Source of the DNA: Aurelia coerulea
Taxonomy: Eukaryota > Cnidaria > Scyphozoa > Semaeostomeae > Ulmaridae
Length of the DNA stretch: 64,000 nucleotides
Assembly (NCBI GenBank): GCA_039566865.1
Contig: CM076954.1
Span: 8,006,001-8,070,000 of the forward strand
Direction: 5' to 3'
Shown here: in pieces, positions 13,386-24,880 of the stretch
Position numbering within the stretch: position 1 is the first letter of the stretch
How the letters are laid out: the number at the start of each line of letters is the position of its first letter
The notes under the pieces: generated by a model
The model's database searches: none
What the model was told of the DNA's origin: nothing
What the model saw: the letters and a program-made list of their open reading frames with translations, nothing else
Translations under genes and position numbers: made by a program

Positions 13386-14880
13386 TTCTTTAAGAGCACT
13401 CTATTAGTGCTGCAGCAACCCTACTTGGAAACATTACTATAGACATTAGTTTTTTCTTTAGTCTCATTTTAGCTTTACTGCATAAACAAACATCCTTTAA
13501 TTAAATGATTACTTTCTGAAAGAAAACAAAATGTAACTACAAAATCTGTAGATTAACGTAACTAAGTAGCAACAATTTATATTATAAAAAGTATTGCATT
13601 CATCGTTCTTTAAAACTTTAGTTCTACCAGTAACTTCTTTTATAGCACTATATTATTGCTGCAGCAACCATTCTTGGAAATATTACTTTAGAGATTAGTT
13701 TTTCCTTTAGTCTCATTTTAGCTTTTTTGCATAAGCAAACATCGATTTATAAAATGTTTATTTTCTCAAAAAAAAAACCAAATATCAACACAAAAAGTGT
13801 GGATTAACGTAAGTTAGTAACTACATTTTATATTATAAAAAGTATTGCACTTATTGTTCTTTAAAATTTTAGTTCTACCGGTAATTTCTTTTATAGCACT
13901 ATATTATTGCTGCAGCAACCGTTCTTTGAAACATTACTATAGAGATTAGTTTTTCCTTTAGTCTCATTTTAGCTTTTTTGCATAAGCAAACATCGATTAA
14001 TAAAATGTTTATTTTCTCAAAGAAAACAAAATATCAACACAAAAGGTGTGGATTAACGTAACTTAGTAGCAACAATTTATATTAGAAAGAGAATTGCACT
14101 CATCGTTCTTTAAAACTTTAGTTCGGCCAGTAATTTCTTTAAGAGCACTCTATTAGTGCTGCAGCAACCCTACTTGGAAACATTACTATAGACATTAGTT
14201 TTTTCTTTAGTCTCATTTTAGCTTTACTGCATAAACAAACATCCTTTAATTAAATGATTACTTTCTGAAAGAAAACAAAATGTAACTACAAAATCTGTAG
14301 ATTAACGTAACTAAGTAGCAACAATTTATATTATAAAAAGTATTGCATTCATCGTTCTTTAAAACTTTAGTTCTACCAGTAACTTCTTTTATAGCACTAT
14401 CTTATTGCTGCAGCAACCATTCTTGGAAATATTACTTTAGAGATTAGTTTTTCCTTTAGTCTCATTTTAGCTTTTTTGCATAAGCAAACATCGATTTATA
14501 AAATGTTTATTTTCTCAAAAAAAAAACCAAATATCAACACAAAAAGTGTGGATTAACGTAAGTTAGTAACTACATTTTATATTATAAAAAGTATTGCACT
14601 TATTGTTCTTTAAAATTTTAGTTCTACCGGTAATTTCTTTTATAGCACTATATTATTGCTGCAGCAACCGTTCTTTGAAACATTACTATAGAGATTAGTT
14701 TTTCCTTTAGTCTCATTTTAGCTTTTTTGCATAAGCAAACATCGATTAATAAAATGTTTATTTTCTCAAAGAAAACAAAATATCAACACAAAAGGTGTGG
14801 ATTAACGTAACTTAGTAGCAACAATTTATATTAGAAAGAGAATTGCACTCATCGTTCTTTAAAACTTTAGTTCGGCAAGT
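13386..14880 (+). repeat. Trimer duplication, 749-bp period
   Basis: There are two tandem copies, about 13386-14134 and 14135-14880. Shared markers are GTAACTACAAAATCTGTAG (13533 and 14282), AAAAAACCAAATATC, CTACCGGTAATTTC and GTTCTTTGAAACATTAC (13921 and 14670). All are spaced 749 bp, which is three monomers. The copies differ at a few bases, such as TATATTATTGC against TATCTTATTGC. This is a local higher-order unit created by one unequal exchange. Confidence 0.88.
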
Positions 14881-15130
14881 AATTTCTTTAACAGCACTTT
14901 ATTAGTGCTAAAGCAACCCTTCTTGGAAACATTACTATAGAGATTAGTTTTTTCTTTTGTCTCATCTTAGCTTTTTTGCATCAGCAAACATCAATTAATA
15001 AACCGTTTATTTTCTCAAAGAAAAAAAAAAAGAAAAAAAGGTTGGATTAACGTAACTTAGTAGCTACATTTTATATTAAATGTATTGCACTCATTGTTCT
15101 TGAAAACTTTAGTTCTACCAGTAATTTCTT

Positions 15131-15180
15131 TTATAGTTTTATAGTTTAGTTTAGTTTAGTATAGTTTAGTTTTATAGTTT
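15131..15180 (+). repeat. TTTAG microsatellite inside a monomer (copy 1)
   Basis: About 50 bp made of TTTAG and TATAG-like pentamers interrupt the usual TTCTTTTATAGCAC block, followed by TTTCAAAGTAATTTC before the monomer continues with CTATTAGTGCTGCAG. This copy has three perfect TTTAG units before a TATAG. It lengthens its monomer by about 40 bp. It looks like slippage expansion of the local TTTATAG sequence. It lacks the G-run of telomeric repeats. Confidence 0.85.
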
Positions 15181-17142
15181 CAAAGTAATTTCTTTCTATT
15201 AGTGCTGCAGCAACCCTTCTTGTAAACATTAATATAGACATTAGTTTTTTCTTTAGCCTTATTTTAGCTTTTTGCATAGGCAAACATCGATTAATTAAAT
15301 GATTACTTTCTCAAAGAAAACAAAATATAATAACAAAAAGTGTGGATGAACGCAACTTAGTAGCAACAATTTATCTTACAAAAAGTATTGCATTCATCGT
15401 TCTTTAAAACTTTAGTTCTGCCAGTAATTTCTTTTATAGCAGTATGTTATTGCTGCAGCAACCATTGTTGGAAACATTACTATAGCCATTAGTTTTTTCT
15501 TTAGTCTCGTATTAGCTTTTTTGCATAAACAAACATCGATTAATAGAATGTTTATTTTCTCAAAGAAAACAAAATGTAAACACAAAAAGTGTGGATTAAC
15601 GTACTTTAGTAGCTACAATTTATATTAAAAAGAATATTGCACTCATCGGCCTTTAAAACTTTTTTGTTCGGCCAGGAACTTCTTTAAGAGCACTCTATTA
15701 GTGCTGCAGCAACCCTACTTGGAAACATTACTATAGACATTAGTTTTTTCCTTAGTCTCATTTTAGCTTTACTGCATAAACAAACATCCTTTAATTAAAT
15801 GATTACTTTCTGAAAGAAAACAAAATGTAATCACAAAATCTGTAGATTAACGTAACTAAGTAGCAACAATTTATATTATAAAAAGTATTGCATTCATCGT
15901 TCTTTAAAACTTCAGTTCTACCAGTAACTTCTTCTATAGCACTATCTTATTGCTGCAGCAACCATTCTTGGAAACATTACTATAGAGATTAGTTTTTCCT
16001 TTAGTCTCATTTTAGCTTTTTTGCATAAGCAAACATCGATTAATAAAATGTTTATTTTCTCAAAAAAAAAACAAAATATCAACACAAAAAGTGTGGATTA
16101 ACGTACATTTGTAGCTACAATTTATATGATAAATATTATTGCACTCATCGTCCTTTAAAACTTTAGTTCTGCCAGTAACTTCTTTAACAGCACTCTATTA
16201 GTGCTGCAGCAACCCTTCTTGGAAACATTACTATAGAGATTAGTTTTTCCCTTAGTCTCGTTTTAGCTTTTTTGCATAAGCAAACATCGATTAATAAAAT
16301 GTTTATTTTCCCAAAAAAAAAAAAATATCAACACAAAAAGTGTGGATTAACGTAAGTTAGTAGCTACCTTTTATGTTATAAAAAGTATTGCACTTATTGT
16401 TCTTTAAAACTTTAGTTCTACCAGTAATTTCTTTTATAGCACTATATTAGTGCTGTGGCATCCCTTCTTGGAAACATTACTATAGACATTAGTTTTTTTT
16501 TCGTCTCATTTTTTCTTTACTACATAAACAAACATCGATTAATTAAATGTTTACTTTCTCAAAGAAAACAAAATGTAAACACAATAACTGTGGATTAACG
16601 CAACTTAGTAGCAACAATTTATATTATAAAAAGTATTGCATTCATCGTTCTTTAAAACTTTAGTTCTACCAGTAACTTCTTTTATAGCACTATCTTATCG
16701 CTGCAGCAACCATTCTTGGAAACATTACTATAGAGATTAGTTTTTCCTTTAGTCTCATTTTAGCTTTTTGCATAAACAAACATCGATTTATAAAATGTTT
16801 ATTTTCTCAAAAAAAAACAAAATATCAACACGAAAAGTGTGGATTAACGTAAGTTAGTAACTACATTTTATCTTATAAAAAGTATTGCACTTATTGTTCT
16901 TTAAAATGTTAGTTCTACCAGTAATTTCTTTTATAGCAGTATGTTAGTGTTGCAGCAACCGTTCTTGGAAACATTACTATAGAGATTAGTTTTTTCTTTA
17001 GTCTCGTTTTAGCTTTTTTGCATAAGCAAGCATCGATTAATAAAATGTTTATTTTCCCAAAAAAAAAAAAAATATCAACACAAAAAGTGTGGATTAACGT
17101 AAGTTAGTAGCTACCTTTTATATTATAAAAAGTATTGCACTT

Positions 17143-17180
17143 ATTAAAACTTAAAACTTCTTTAAAACTTCTTTAAAACT
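17143..17180 (+). repeat. Short tandem slippage tract (AACTTCTTTAA)
   Basis: The usual TTATTGTTCTTTAAAAC is replaced by ATTAAAACTTAAAAC followed by tandem 11-bp AACTTCTTTAA units. The same tract occurs at 25253-25290 and 30511-30548. The last two lie 5258 bp apart, as expected from the large block duplication. Confidence 0.8.
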
Positions 17181-17639
17181 TTAGTTCTACCAGTAATTTC
17201 TTTTATAGCACTATATTATTGCTGCAGCAACCGTTCTTGGAAACATTACTATAGACATTAGTTTTTTCTTTAGTCTCGTTTTAGCTTTACTGCATAAACA
17301 AACATCCTTTAATTAAATGATTACTTTCTGAAAGAAAACAAAATGTAATTACAAAATCTGTAGATTAACGTAACTAAGTAGCAACAATTTATATTATAAA
17401 AAGAGTTGCATTCATCGTTCTTTAAAACTTTAGTTCTACCAGTAATTTCTTTTATAGCAGTATGTTAGTGTTGCAGCAACCGTTCTTGGAAACATTACTA
17501 TAGAGATTAGTTTTTTCTTTAGTCTCGTATTAGCTTTTTCGCATAAACAAACATCGATTAATAAAATGTTTATTTTCCCAAAAAAAAAAAAAATATCAAC
17601 ACAAAAAGTGTGGATTAACGTAAGTTAGTAGCTACCTTT

Positions 17640-19713
17640 TATATTATAAAGAATATTGCACTCATCGGCCTTTAAAACTCTAGTTCTGCCAGGAAATTCT
17701 TTAAAAGCACTATATTAGTGCTGCAGAAACAGTTCTTGGAATAATTACTATCGACAATGGTTTTTTTTTGGTCCCATTTTAGCTTTACTGCATAAACAAA
17801 CATCGATTAATTAAGTGTTTATTTTCTCAAAGAAAACAAAATATCAACACAAAAAATGTGGATTAACGTAATTTAGTAGCTACACTTTACATTATAAAAA
17901 GTATTGCACTCGTTGCTCTTTAAAACTTAGTTCTACAAGTAATTTCTTTTATAGCACTATATTAGTGCTGCAGCAACCATTCTTCGAAACATTACTATAG
18001 ACATTAGTTTTTTACTAAGTCCCATTTTAGCTTTACTGCATAAACAAACATCGATTAATTAAATGTTTATTTTCTCAATGAAATCAAAATATAAACACAA
18101 AAAGTGTGGATTAACGTAAGTTAGTAACTACATTTTATCTTATAAAAAGTATTGCACTTATTGTTCTTTAAAATGTTAGTTCTACCAGTAATTTCTTTTA
18201 TAGCACTATATTATTGGTGCAGCAACCGTTCTTGGAAACATTACTATAGAGATTAGTTTTTTCTTTAGTCTCATTTTAGCTTTTTTGCATAAGCAAACAT
18301 CGACTAATAAAATGTTTATTTTCTCAAAGAAAACAAAATATCAACGCAAAAAGTGAGGATTAAGGTAACTTAGTAGCAACAATTTATATTATAAAAAGTA
18401 TTGCATTCATCGTTCTTTAAAACTTTAGTTCTACCAGTAACTTCTTTTATAGCACTATCTTATTGCTGCAGCAACCATTCTTGGAAACATTACTATAGAG
18501 ATTAGTTTTTCCTTTAGTCACATTTTAGCTTTTTTGCATAAACAAACATCGATTTATAAAATGTTTATTTTCTCAAAAAAAAAACAAAATATCAACACGA
18601 AAAGTGTGGATTAACGTAACTTAGTAGCAACAATTTATATTAGAAAGAGAATTGCACTCATCGTTCTTCAAAACTTTAGTTCGGCCAGTAATTTCTTTAA
18701 CAGCACTTTATTAGTGCTGCAGCAACTATTCTTGGAAACGTTACTATAGAGATTAGTTTTTTCTTTTGTCTCATCTTAGCTTTTTTGCATCAGCAAACAT
18801 CAATTAATAAACCGTTTATTTTCTCAAAGAAAACAAAATAAAAACACAAAAAGTGTGGATTAACGTAACTTAGTAGCTACATTTTATATTAAATGTATTG
18901 CACTCATTGTTCTTTAAAACTTTAGTTCTACCAGTAATTTCTTTCATAGTTTAATAGTTTAGTTTAGTTTAGTTTAGTATAGTTTAGTTTTATAGTTTCA
19001 AAGTAATGTCTTTCTATTAGTGCTGCAGCAACCCTTCTTGTAAACATTAATATAGACATTAGTTTTTTCTTTTGTCTCATTTTAGCTTTACTGCATAAAC
19101 AAACATCGATTAATTAAATGGTTACATTCTCAAAGAAAACAAAATATAATCACAAAAAGTGTGGATGAACGCAACTTAGTACCAACAATTTATATTATAA
19201 AAAGTATTACACTCATTGTTCTTTAAAACTTTAGTTCTACCAGTAATTTCTTTTATAGCACTATATTATTGCTGCAGCAACCGTTCTTGGAAACATTACT
19301 ATAGAGATTAGTTTTTTCTTTAGTCTCATTTTAGCTTTTTTGCATAAGCAAACATCGACTAATAAAATGTTTATTTTCTCAAAGAAAACAAAATATCAAC
19401 GCAAAAAGTGAGGATTAAGGTAACTTAGTAGCAACAATTTTTATTATAAAAAGTATTGCATTCATCGTTCTTTAAAACTTTAGTTCTACCAGTAACTTCT
19501 TTTATAGCACTATCTTATTGCTGCAGCAACCATTCTTGGAAACATTACTATAGAGATTAGTTTTTCCTTTAGTCACATTTTAGCTTTTTTTCATAAACAA
19601 ACATCGATTTATAAAATGTTTATTTTCTCAAAAAAAAAACAAAATATCAACACGAAAAGTGTGGATTAACGTAAGTTAGTAACTACATTTTATATTATAA
19701 AAAGTATTGCACT
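17640..19713 (+). repeat. Higher-order repeat copy 1 (2549-bp spacing)
   Basis: This segment of about 2.07 kb is nearly identical to 20188-22262. The offset is 2548-2549 bp; a poly-T run of 9 against 10 bases explains the one-base change. The match begins at the TATATTATAAAGAATATTGC block and stops at 19713, where this copy reads CACTCGTTGC and the other reads CACTTATTG. The repeating distance is ten monomers, one of them lengthened by the TTTAG tract. Confidence 0.88.
18945..18998 (+). repeat. TTTAG microsatellite inside a monomer (copy 2)
   Basis: Same position in the monomer as the tract at 15131, but with four perfect TTTAG units and a TTTAATAG start. It sits within the 2549-bp duplicated block and is paired with the tract at 21494. 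Confidence 0.85.
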
Positions 19714-20187
19714 CGTTGCTCTTTAAAACTTAGTTCTACAAGTAATTTCTTTTATAGCACTATATTAGTGCTGCAGCAACCATTCTTCGAAACATTACTA
19801 TAGACATTAGTTTTTTCTTTAGTCTCATTTTAGCTTTACTGCATAAACAAACATCGATTAATTAAATGTTTATTTTCTCAATGAAATCAAAATGTAATTA
19901 CAAAATCTGTAGATTAACGTAACTAAGTAGCAACAATTTATATTATAAAAAGAGTTGCATTCATCGTTCTTTAAAACTTTAGTTCTACCAGTAATTTCTT
20001 TTATAGCAGTATGTTAGTGTTGCAGCAACCGTTCTTGGAAACATTACTATAGAGATTAGTTTTTTCTTTAGTCTCGTATTAGCTTTTTCGCATAAACAAA
20101 CATCGATTAATAGAATGTTTATTTTCTCAAAGAAAACAAAATATCAACACAAAAAGTGTGGATTAAGGTACTTTTGTAGCAAAAATT

Positions 20188-22262
20188 TATATTATAAAGA
20201 ATATTGCACTCATCGGCCTTTAAAACTCTAGTTCTGCCAGGAAATTCTTTAAAAGCACTATATTAGTGCTGCAGAAACAGTTCTTGGAATAATTACTATC
20301 GACAATGGTTTTTTTTTTGGTCCCATTTTAGCTTTACTGCATAAACAAACATCGATTAATTAAGTGTTTATTTTCTCAAAGAAAACAAAATATCAACACA
20401 AAAAATGTGGATTAACGTAATTTAGTAGCTACACTTTACATTATAAAAAGTATTGCACTCGTTGCTCTTTAAAACTTAGTTCTACAAGTAATTTCTTTTA
20501 TAGCACTATATTAGTGCTGCAGCAACCATTCTTCGAAACATTACTATAGACATTAGTTTTTTACTAAGTCCCATTTTAGCTTTACTGCATAAACAAACAT
20601 CGATTAATTAAATGTTTATTTTCTCAATGAAATCAAAATATAAACACAAAAAGTGTGGATTAACGTAAGTTAGTAACTACATTTTATCTTATAAAAAGTA
20701 TTGCACTTATTGTTCTTTAAAATGTTAGTTCTACCAGTAATTTCTTTTATAGCACTATATTATTGGTGCAGCAACCGTTCTTGGAAACATTACTATAGAG
20801 ATTAGTTTTTTCTTTAGTCTCATTTTAGCTTTTTTGCATAAGCAAACATCGACTAATAAAATGTTTATTTTCTCAAAGAAAACAAAATATCAACGCAAAA
20901 AGTGAGGATTAAGGTAACTTAGTAGCAACAATTTATATTATAAAAAGTATTGCATTCATCGTTCTTTAAAACTTTAGTTCTACCAGTAACTTCTTTTATA
21001 GCACTATCTTATTGCTGCAGCAACCATTCTTGGAAACATTACTATAGAGATTAGTTTTTCCTTTAGTCACATTTTAGCTTTTTTGCATAAACAAACATCG
21101 ATTTATAAAATGTTTATTTTCTCAAAAAAAAAACAAAATATCAACACGAAAAGTGTGGATTAACGTAACTTAGTAGCAACAATTTATATTAGAAAGAGAA
21201 TTGCACTCATCGTTCTTCAAAACTTTAGTTCGGCCAGTAATTTCTTTAACAGCACTTTATTAGTGCTGCAGCAACTATTCTTGGAAACGTTACTATAGAG
21301 ATTAGTTTTTTCTTTTGTCTCATCTTAGCTTTTTTGCATCAGCAAACATCAATTAATAAACCGTTTATTTTCTCAAAGAAAACAAAATAAAAACACAAAA
21401 AGTGTGGATTAACGTAACTTAGTAGCTACATTTTATATTAAATGTATTGCACTCATTGTTCTTTAAAACTTTAGTTCTACCAGTAATTTCTTTCATAGTT
21501 TAATAGTTTAGTTTAGTTTAGTTTAGTATAGTTTAGTTTTATAGTTTCAAAGTAATGTCTTTCTATTAGTGCTGCAGCAACCCTTCTTGTAAACATTAAT
21601 ATAGACATTAGTTTTTTCTTTTGTCTCATTTTAGCTTTACTGCATAAACAAACATCGATTAATTAAATGGTTACATTCTCAAAGAAAACAAAATATAATC
21701 ACAAAAAGTGTGGATGAACGCAACTTAGTACCAACAATTTATATTATAAAAAGTATTACACTCATTGTTCTTTAAAACTTTAGTTCTACCAGTAATTTCT
21801 TTTATAGCACTATATTATTGCTGCAGCAACCGTTCTTGGAAACATTACTATAGAGATTAGTTTTTTCTTTAGTCTCATTTTAGCTTTTTTGCATAAGCAA
21901 ACATCGACTAATAAAATGTTTATTTTCTCAAAGAAAACAAAATATCAACGCAAAAAGTGAGGATTAAGGTAACTTAGTAGCAACAATTTTTATTATAAAA
22001 AGTATTGCATTCATCGTTCTTTAAAACTTTAGTTCTACCAGTAACTTCTTTTATAGCACTATCTTATTGCTGCAGCAACCATTCTTGGAAACATTACTAT
22101 AGAGATTAGTTTTTCCTTTAGTCACATTTTAGCTTTTTTTCATAAACAAACATCGATTTATAAAATGTTTATTTTCTCAAAAAAAAAACAAAATATCAAC
22201 ACGAAAAGTGTGGATTAACGTAAGTTAGTAACTACATTTTATATTATAAAAAGTATTGCACT
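20188..22262 (+). repeat. Higher-order repeat copy 2 (2549-bp spacing)
   Basis: This is the partner of 17640-19713. Both copies carry the same rare markers: TCGACAATGG with a long poly-T, CATCAATTAATAAACCG, the TTTAG tract with TTTCATAGTTTAATAG, and AGCTTTTTTTCATAAAC. The shared idiosyncratic differences from other monomers show that the whole block was copied together rather than converging. Confidence 0.88.
21494..21547 (+). repeat. TTTAG microsatellite inside a monomer (copy 3)
   Basis: Identical in structure to the tract at 18945 (four TTTAG units, TTTAATAG start) and exactly 2549 bp downstream of it. It was duplicated with its surroundings. Confidence 0.85.
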
Positions 22263-22882
22263 TATTGTTCTTTAAAATTTTAGTTCTACAAGTAATTTCT
22301 TTTATAGCACTATATTATTGGCGCAGCAACCGTTCTTGGAAACATTACTATAGAGATTAGTTTTTTCTTTAGTCTCATTTTGCTTTTTTGCATAAGCAAA
22401 CATCGATTAATAAAATGTTTATTTTCTCAAAGAAAACAAAATATCAACACAAAAGGTGTGGATTAACGTAACTTAGTAGCAACAATTTATATTAGAAAGA
22501 GAATTGCACTCATCGTTCTTTAAAACTTTAGTTCGGCCAGTAATTTCTTTAACAGCACTTTATTAGTGCTGTGGCATCCCTTCTTGGAAACATTACTATA
22601 GATATTAGTTTTTTTTTCGTCTCATTTTTTCTTTACTACATAAACAAACATCGATTAATTAAATGTTTACTTTCTCAAAGAAAACAAAATGTAAACACAA
22701 TATCTGTGGATTAACGCAACTTAGTAGGAACAATTTATATTATAAAAAGTATTGCATTCATCGTTCTTTAAAACTTTAGTTCTACCAGTAACTTCTTTTA
22801 TAGCACTATCTTATTGCTGCAGCAACCATTCTTGGAAACATTACTATAGAGATTAGTTTTTTCTTTAGTCTCATTTTAGCTT

Positions 22883-24880
22883 TACTGCATAAACAAACAT
22901 CCTTTAATTAAATGATTACTTTCTGAAAGAAAACAAAATGTAATTACAAAATCTGTAGATTAACGTAACTAAGTAGTAACAATTTATATTATAAAAAGAG
23001 TTGCATTCATCGTTCTTTAAAACTTTAGTTCTACCAGTAATTTCTTTTATAGCAGTATGTTAGTGTTGCAGCAACCGTTCTTGGAAACATTACTATAGAG
23101 ATTAGTTTTTTCTTTAGTCTCGTATTAGCTTTTTCGCATAAACAAACATCGATTAATAGAATGTTTATTTTCTCAAAGAAAACAAAATATCAACACAAAA
23201 AGTGTGGATTAAGGTACTTTTGTAGCAAAAATTTATATTATAAAGAATATTGCACTCATCGGCCTTTAAAACTCTAGTTCTGCCAGGAAATTCTTTAAAA
23301 GCACTATATTAGTGCTGCAGAAACAGTTCTTGGAATAATTACTATCGACAATGGTTTTTTTTTTGGTCCCATTTTAGCTTTACTGCATAAACAAACATCG
23401 ATTAATTAAGTGTTTATTTTCTCAAAGAAAACAAAATATCAACACAAAAAATGTGGATTAACGTAATTTAGTAGCTACACTTTACATTATAAAAAGTATT
23501 GCACTCGTTGCTCTTTAAAACTTAGTTCTACAAGTAATTTCTTTTATAGCACTATATTAGTGCTGCAGCAACCATTCTTCGAAACATTACTATAGACATT
23601 AGTTTTTTACTAAGTCCCATTTTAGCTTTACTGCATAAACAAACATCGATTAATTAAATGTTTATTTTCTCAATGAAATCAAAATATAAACACAAAAAGT
23701 GTGGATTAACGTACTTTTGTAGCAAAAATTTACATTATAAAGAGCATTGCACTCATCGGACTTTAAAACTCTAGTTCTGCCAGTAACTTCTTTAAAAACA
23801 CTATATTAGCGCTGCAGAAACCGTTCTTGGAATCATTACTATAGACATTAGTTTTTTACTAAGTCCCATTTTAGCTTTACTGCATAAACAAACATCGATT
23901 AATTAAATGTATATTTTCTCAAAGAAAACAAAATATAATAACAAAAAGTGTGGATGAACGCAACTTAGTAGCAACAATTTATATTACAAAAAGTATTGCA
24001 TTCATTGTTCTTTAAAACTTTTGTTCTGCCAGTAATTTCTTTTATAGCAGTATGTTAGTGCTGCAGCAACCATTGTTGGAAACATTACTATAGCAATTAG
24101 TTTTTTCTTTAGTCTCGTATTAGCTTTTTTGCATAAACAAACATCGATTAATAGAATGTTTATTTTCTCAAAGAAAATAAAATATCAACACAAAAAGTGT
24201 GGATTAACGTACTTTTGTAGCAAAAATTTATATTATAAAGAATATTGCACTCATCGGCCTTTAAAACTCTAGTTCTGCCAGGAAATTCTTTAAAAGCACT
24301 ATATTAGTGCTGCAGAAACAGTTCTTGGAAACATTACTATAGACATTAGTTTTTTTTTCGTCTCATTTTAGCTTTACTGCATAAACAAACATCGATTAAT
24401 TAAATGTTTACTTTCTCAAAGAAAACAAAATGTAAACACAAAAACTGTGGATTAATGTACTTTAGTAGCTACAATTTATATTAAAAAGAGTACTGCACTC
24501 ATCGTACTTTAAAACTTTTTTGTTCGGCCAGTAACTTCTTTAAGAGCACTCTATTAGTGCTGCAGCAACCCTACTTGGAAACATTACTATAGACATTAGT
24601 TTTTTCTTTAGTCTCATTTTAGCTTTACTGCATAAACAAACATCCTTTAATTAAATGATTACTTTCTGAAAGAAAACAAAATGTAATTACAAAATCTGTA
24701 GATTAACGTAACTAAGTAGCAACAATTTATATTATAAAAAGTATTGCATTCATCGTTCTTTAAAACTTCAGTTCTACCAGTAACTTCTTTTATAGCACTA
24801 TCTTATTGCTGCAGCAACCATTCTTGGAAACATTACTATAGAGATTAGTTTTTCCTTTAGTCTCATTTTAGCTTTTTTGC
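22883..24880 (+). repeat. Ten-monomer repeat, 2515-bp spacing
   Basis: The CATCCTTTAATTAAATG monomer at 22898 and the monomers after it recur from 25413 at a spacing of 2515 bp, including the rare AAGTAGTAACAATTTAT, TTTTTCGCATAAAC and TCGACAATGG markers. The match extends to about 24880 and 27395. It straddles the 5' boundary of the 5258-bp block, so the ten-monomer duplication preceded the 21-monomer one. Confidence 0.8.

Larger units (their letters stand above)
8441..14880 (+). repeat. Array segment B: more regular variants with local duplications
   Basis: About 26 monomers. A stretch of roughly 0.9 kb from about 8450 is repeated from about 11190 at a spacing of 2739 bp (11 monomers); the ATCGACTAATAAAATG units at 8757 and 11496 mark it. 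The monomer at 9751 is repeated at 11997, nine monomers away. The 3' part of the segment contains a dimer duplication and a trimer duplication, listed separately. Poly-A tracts after TTCTC vary in length between copies, which is typical replication slippage. No gene was seen. Confidence 0.85.
14881..23631 (+). repeat. Array segment C: ten-monomer higher-order repeats
   Basis: About 35 monomers. The segment holds the 2549-bp duplication, three of the four TTTAG-containing monomers and a 38-bp slippage tract at 17143. The landmark GAATATTGCACTCATCGGCC recurs at 17651, 20199 and 23245, spacings of 2548 and 3046 bp, close to 10 and 12 monomers. The higher-order period is therefore not constant. 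No gene is visible. Confidence 0.85.

Noticed and set aside
15131..15180. Interstitial telomeric repeat
   Set aside because: The unit is TTTAG without the GG or GGG of known telomere repeats, and it arises from the local TTTATAG sequence of the monomer.
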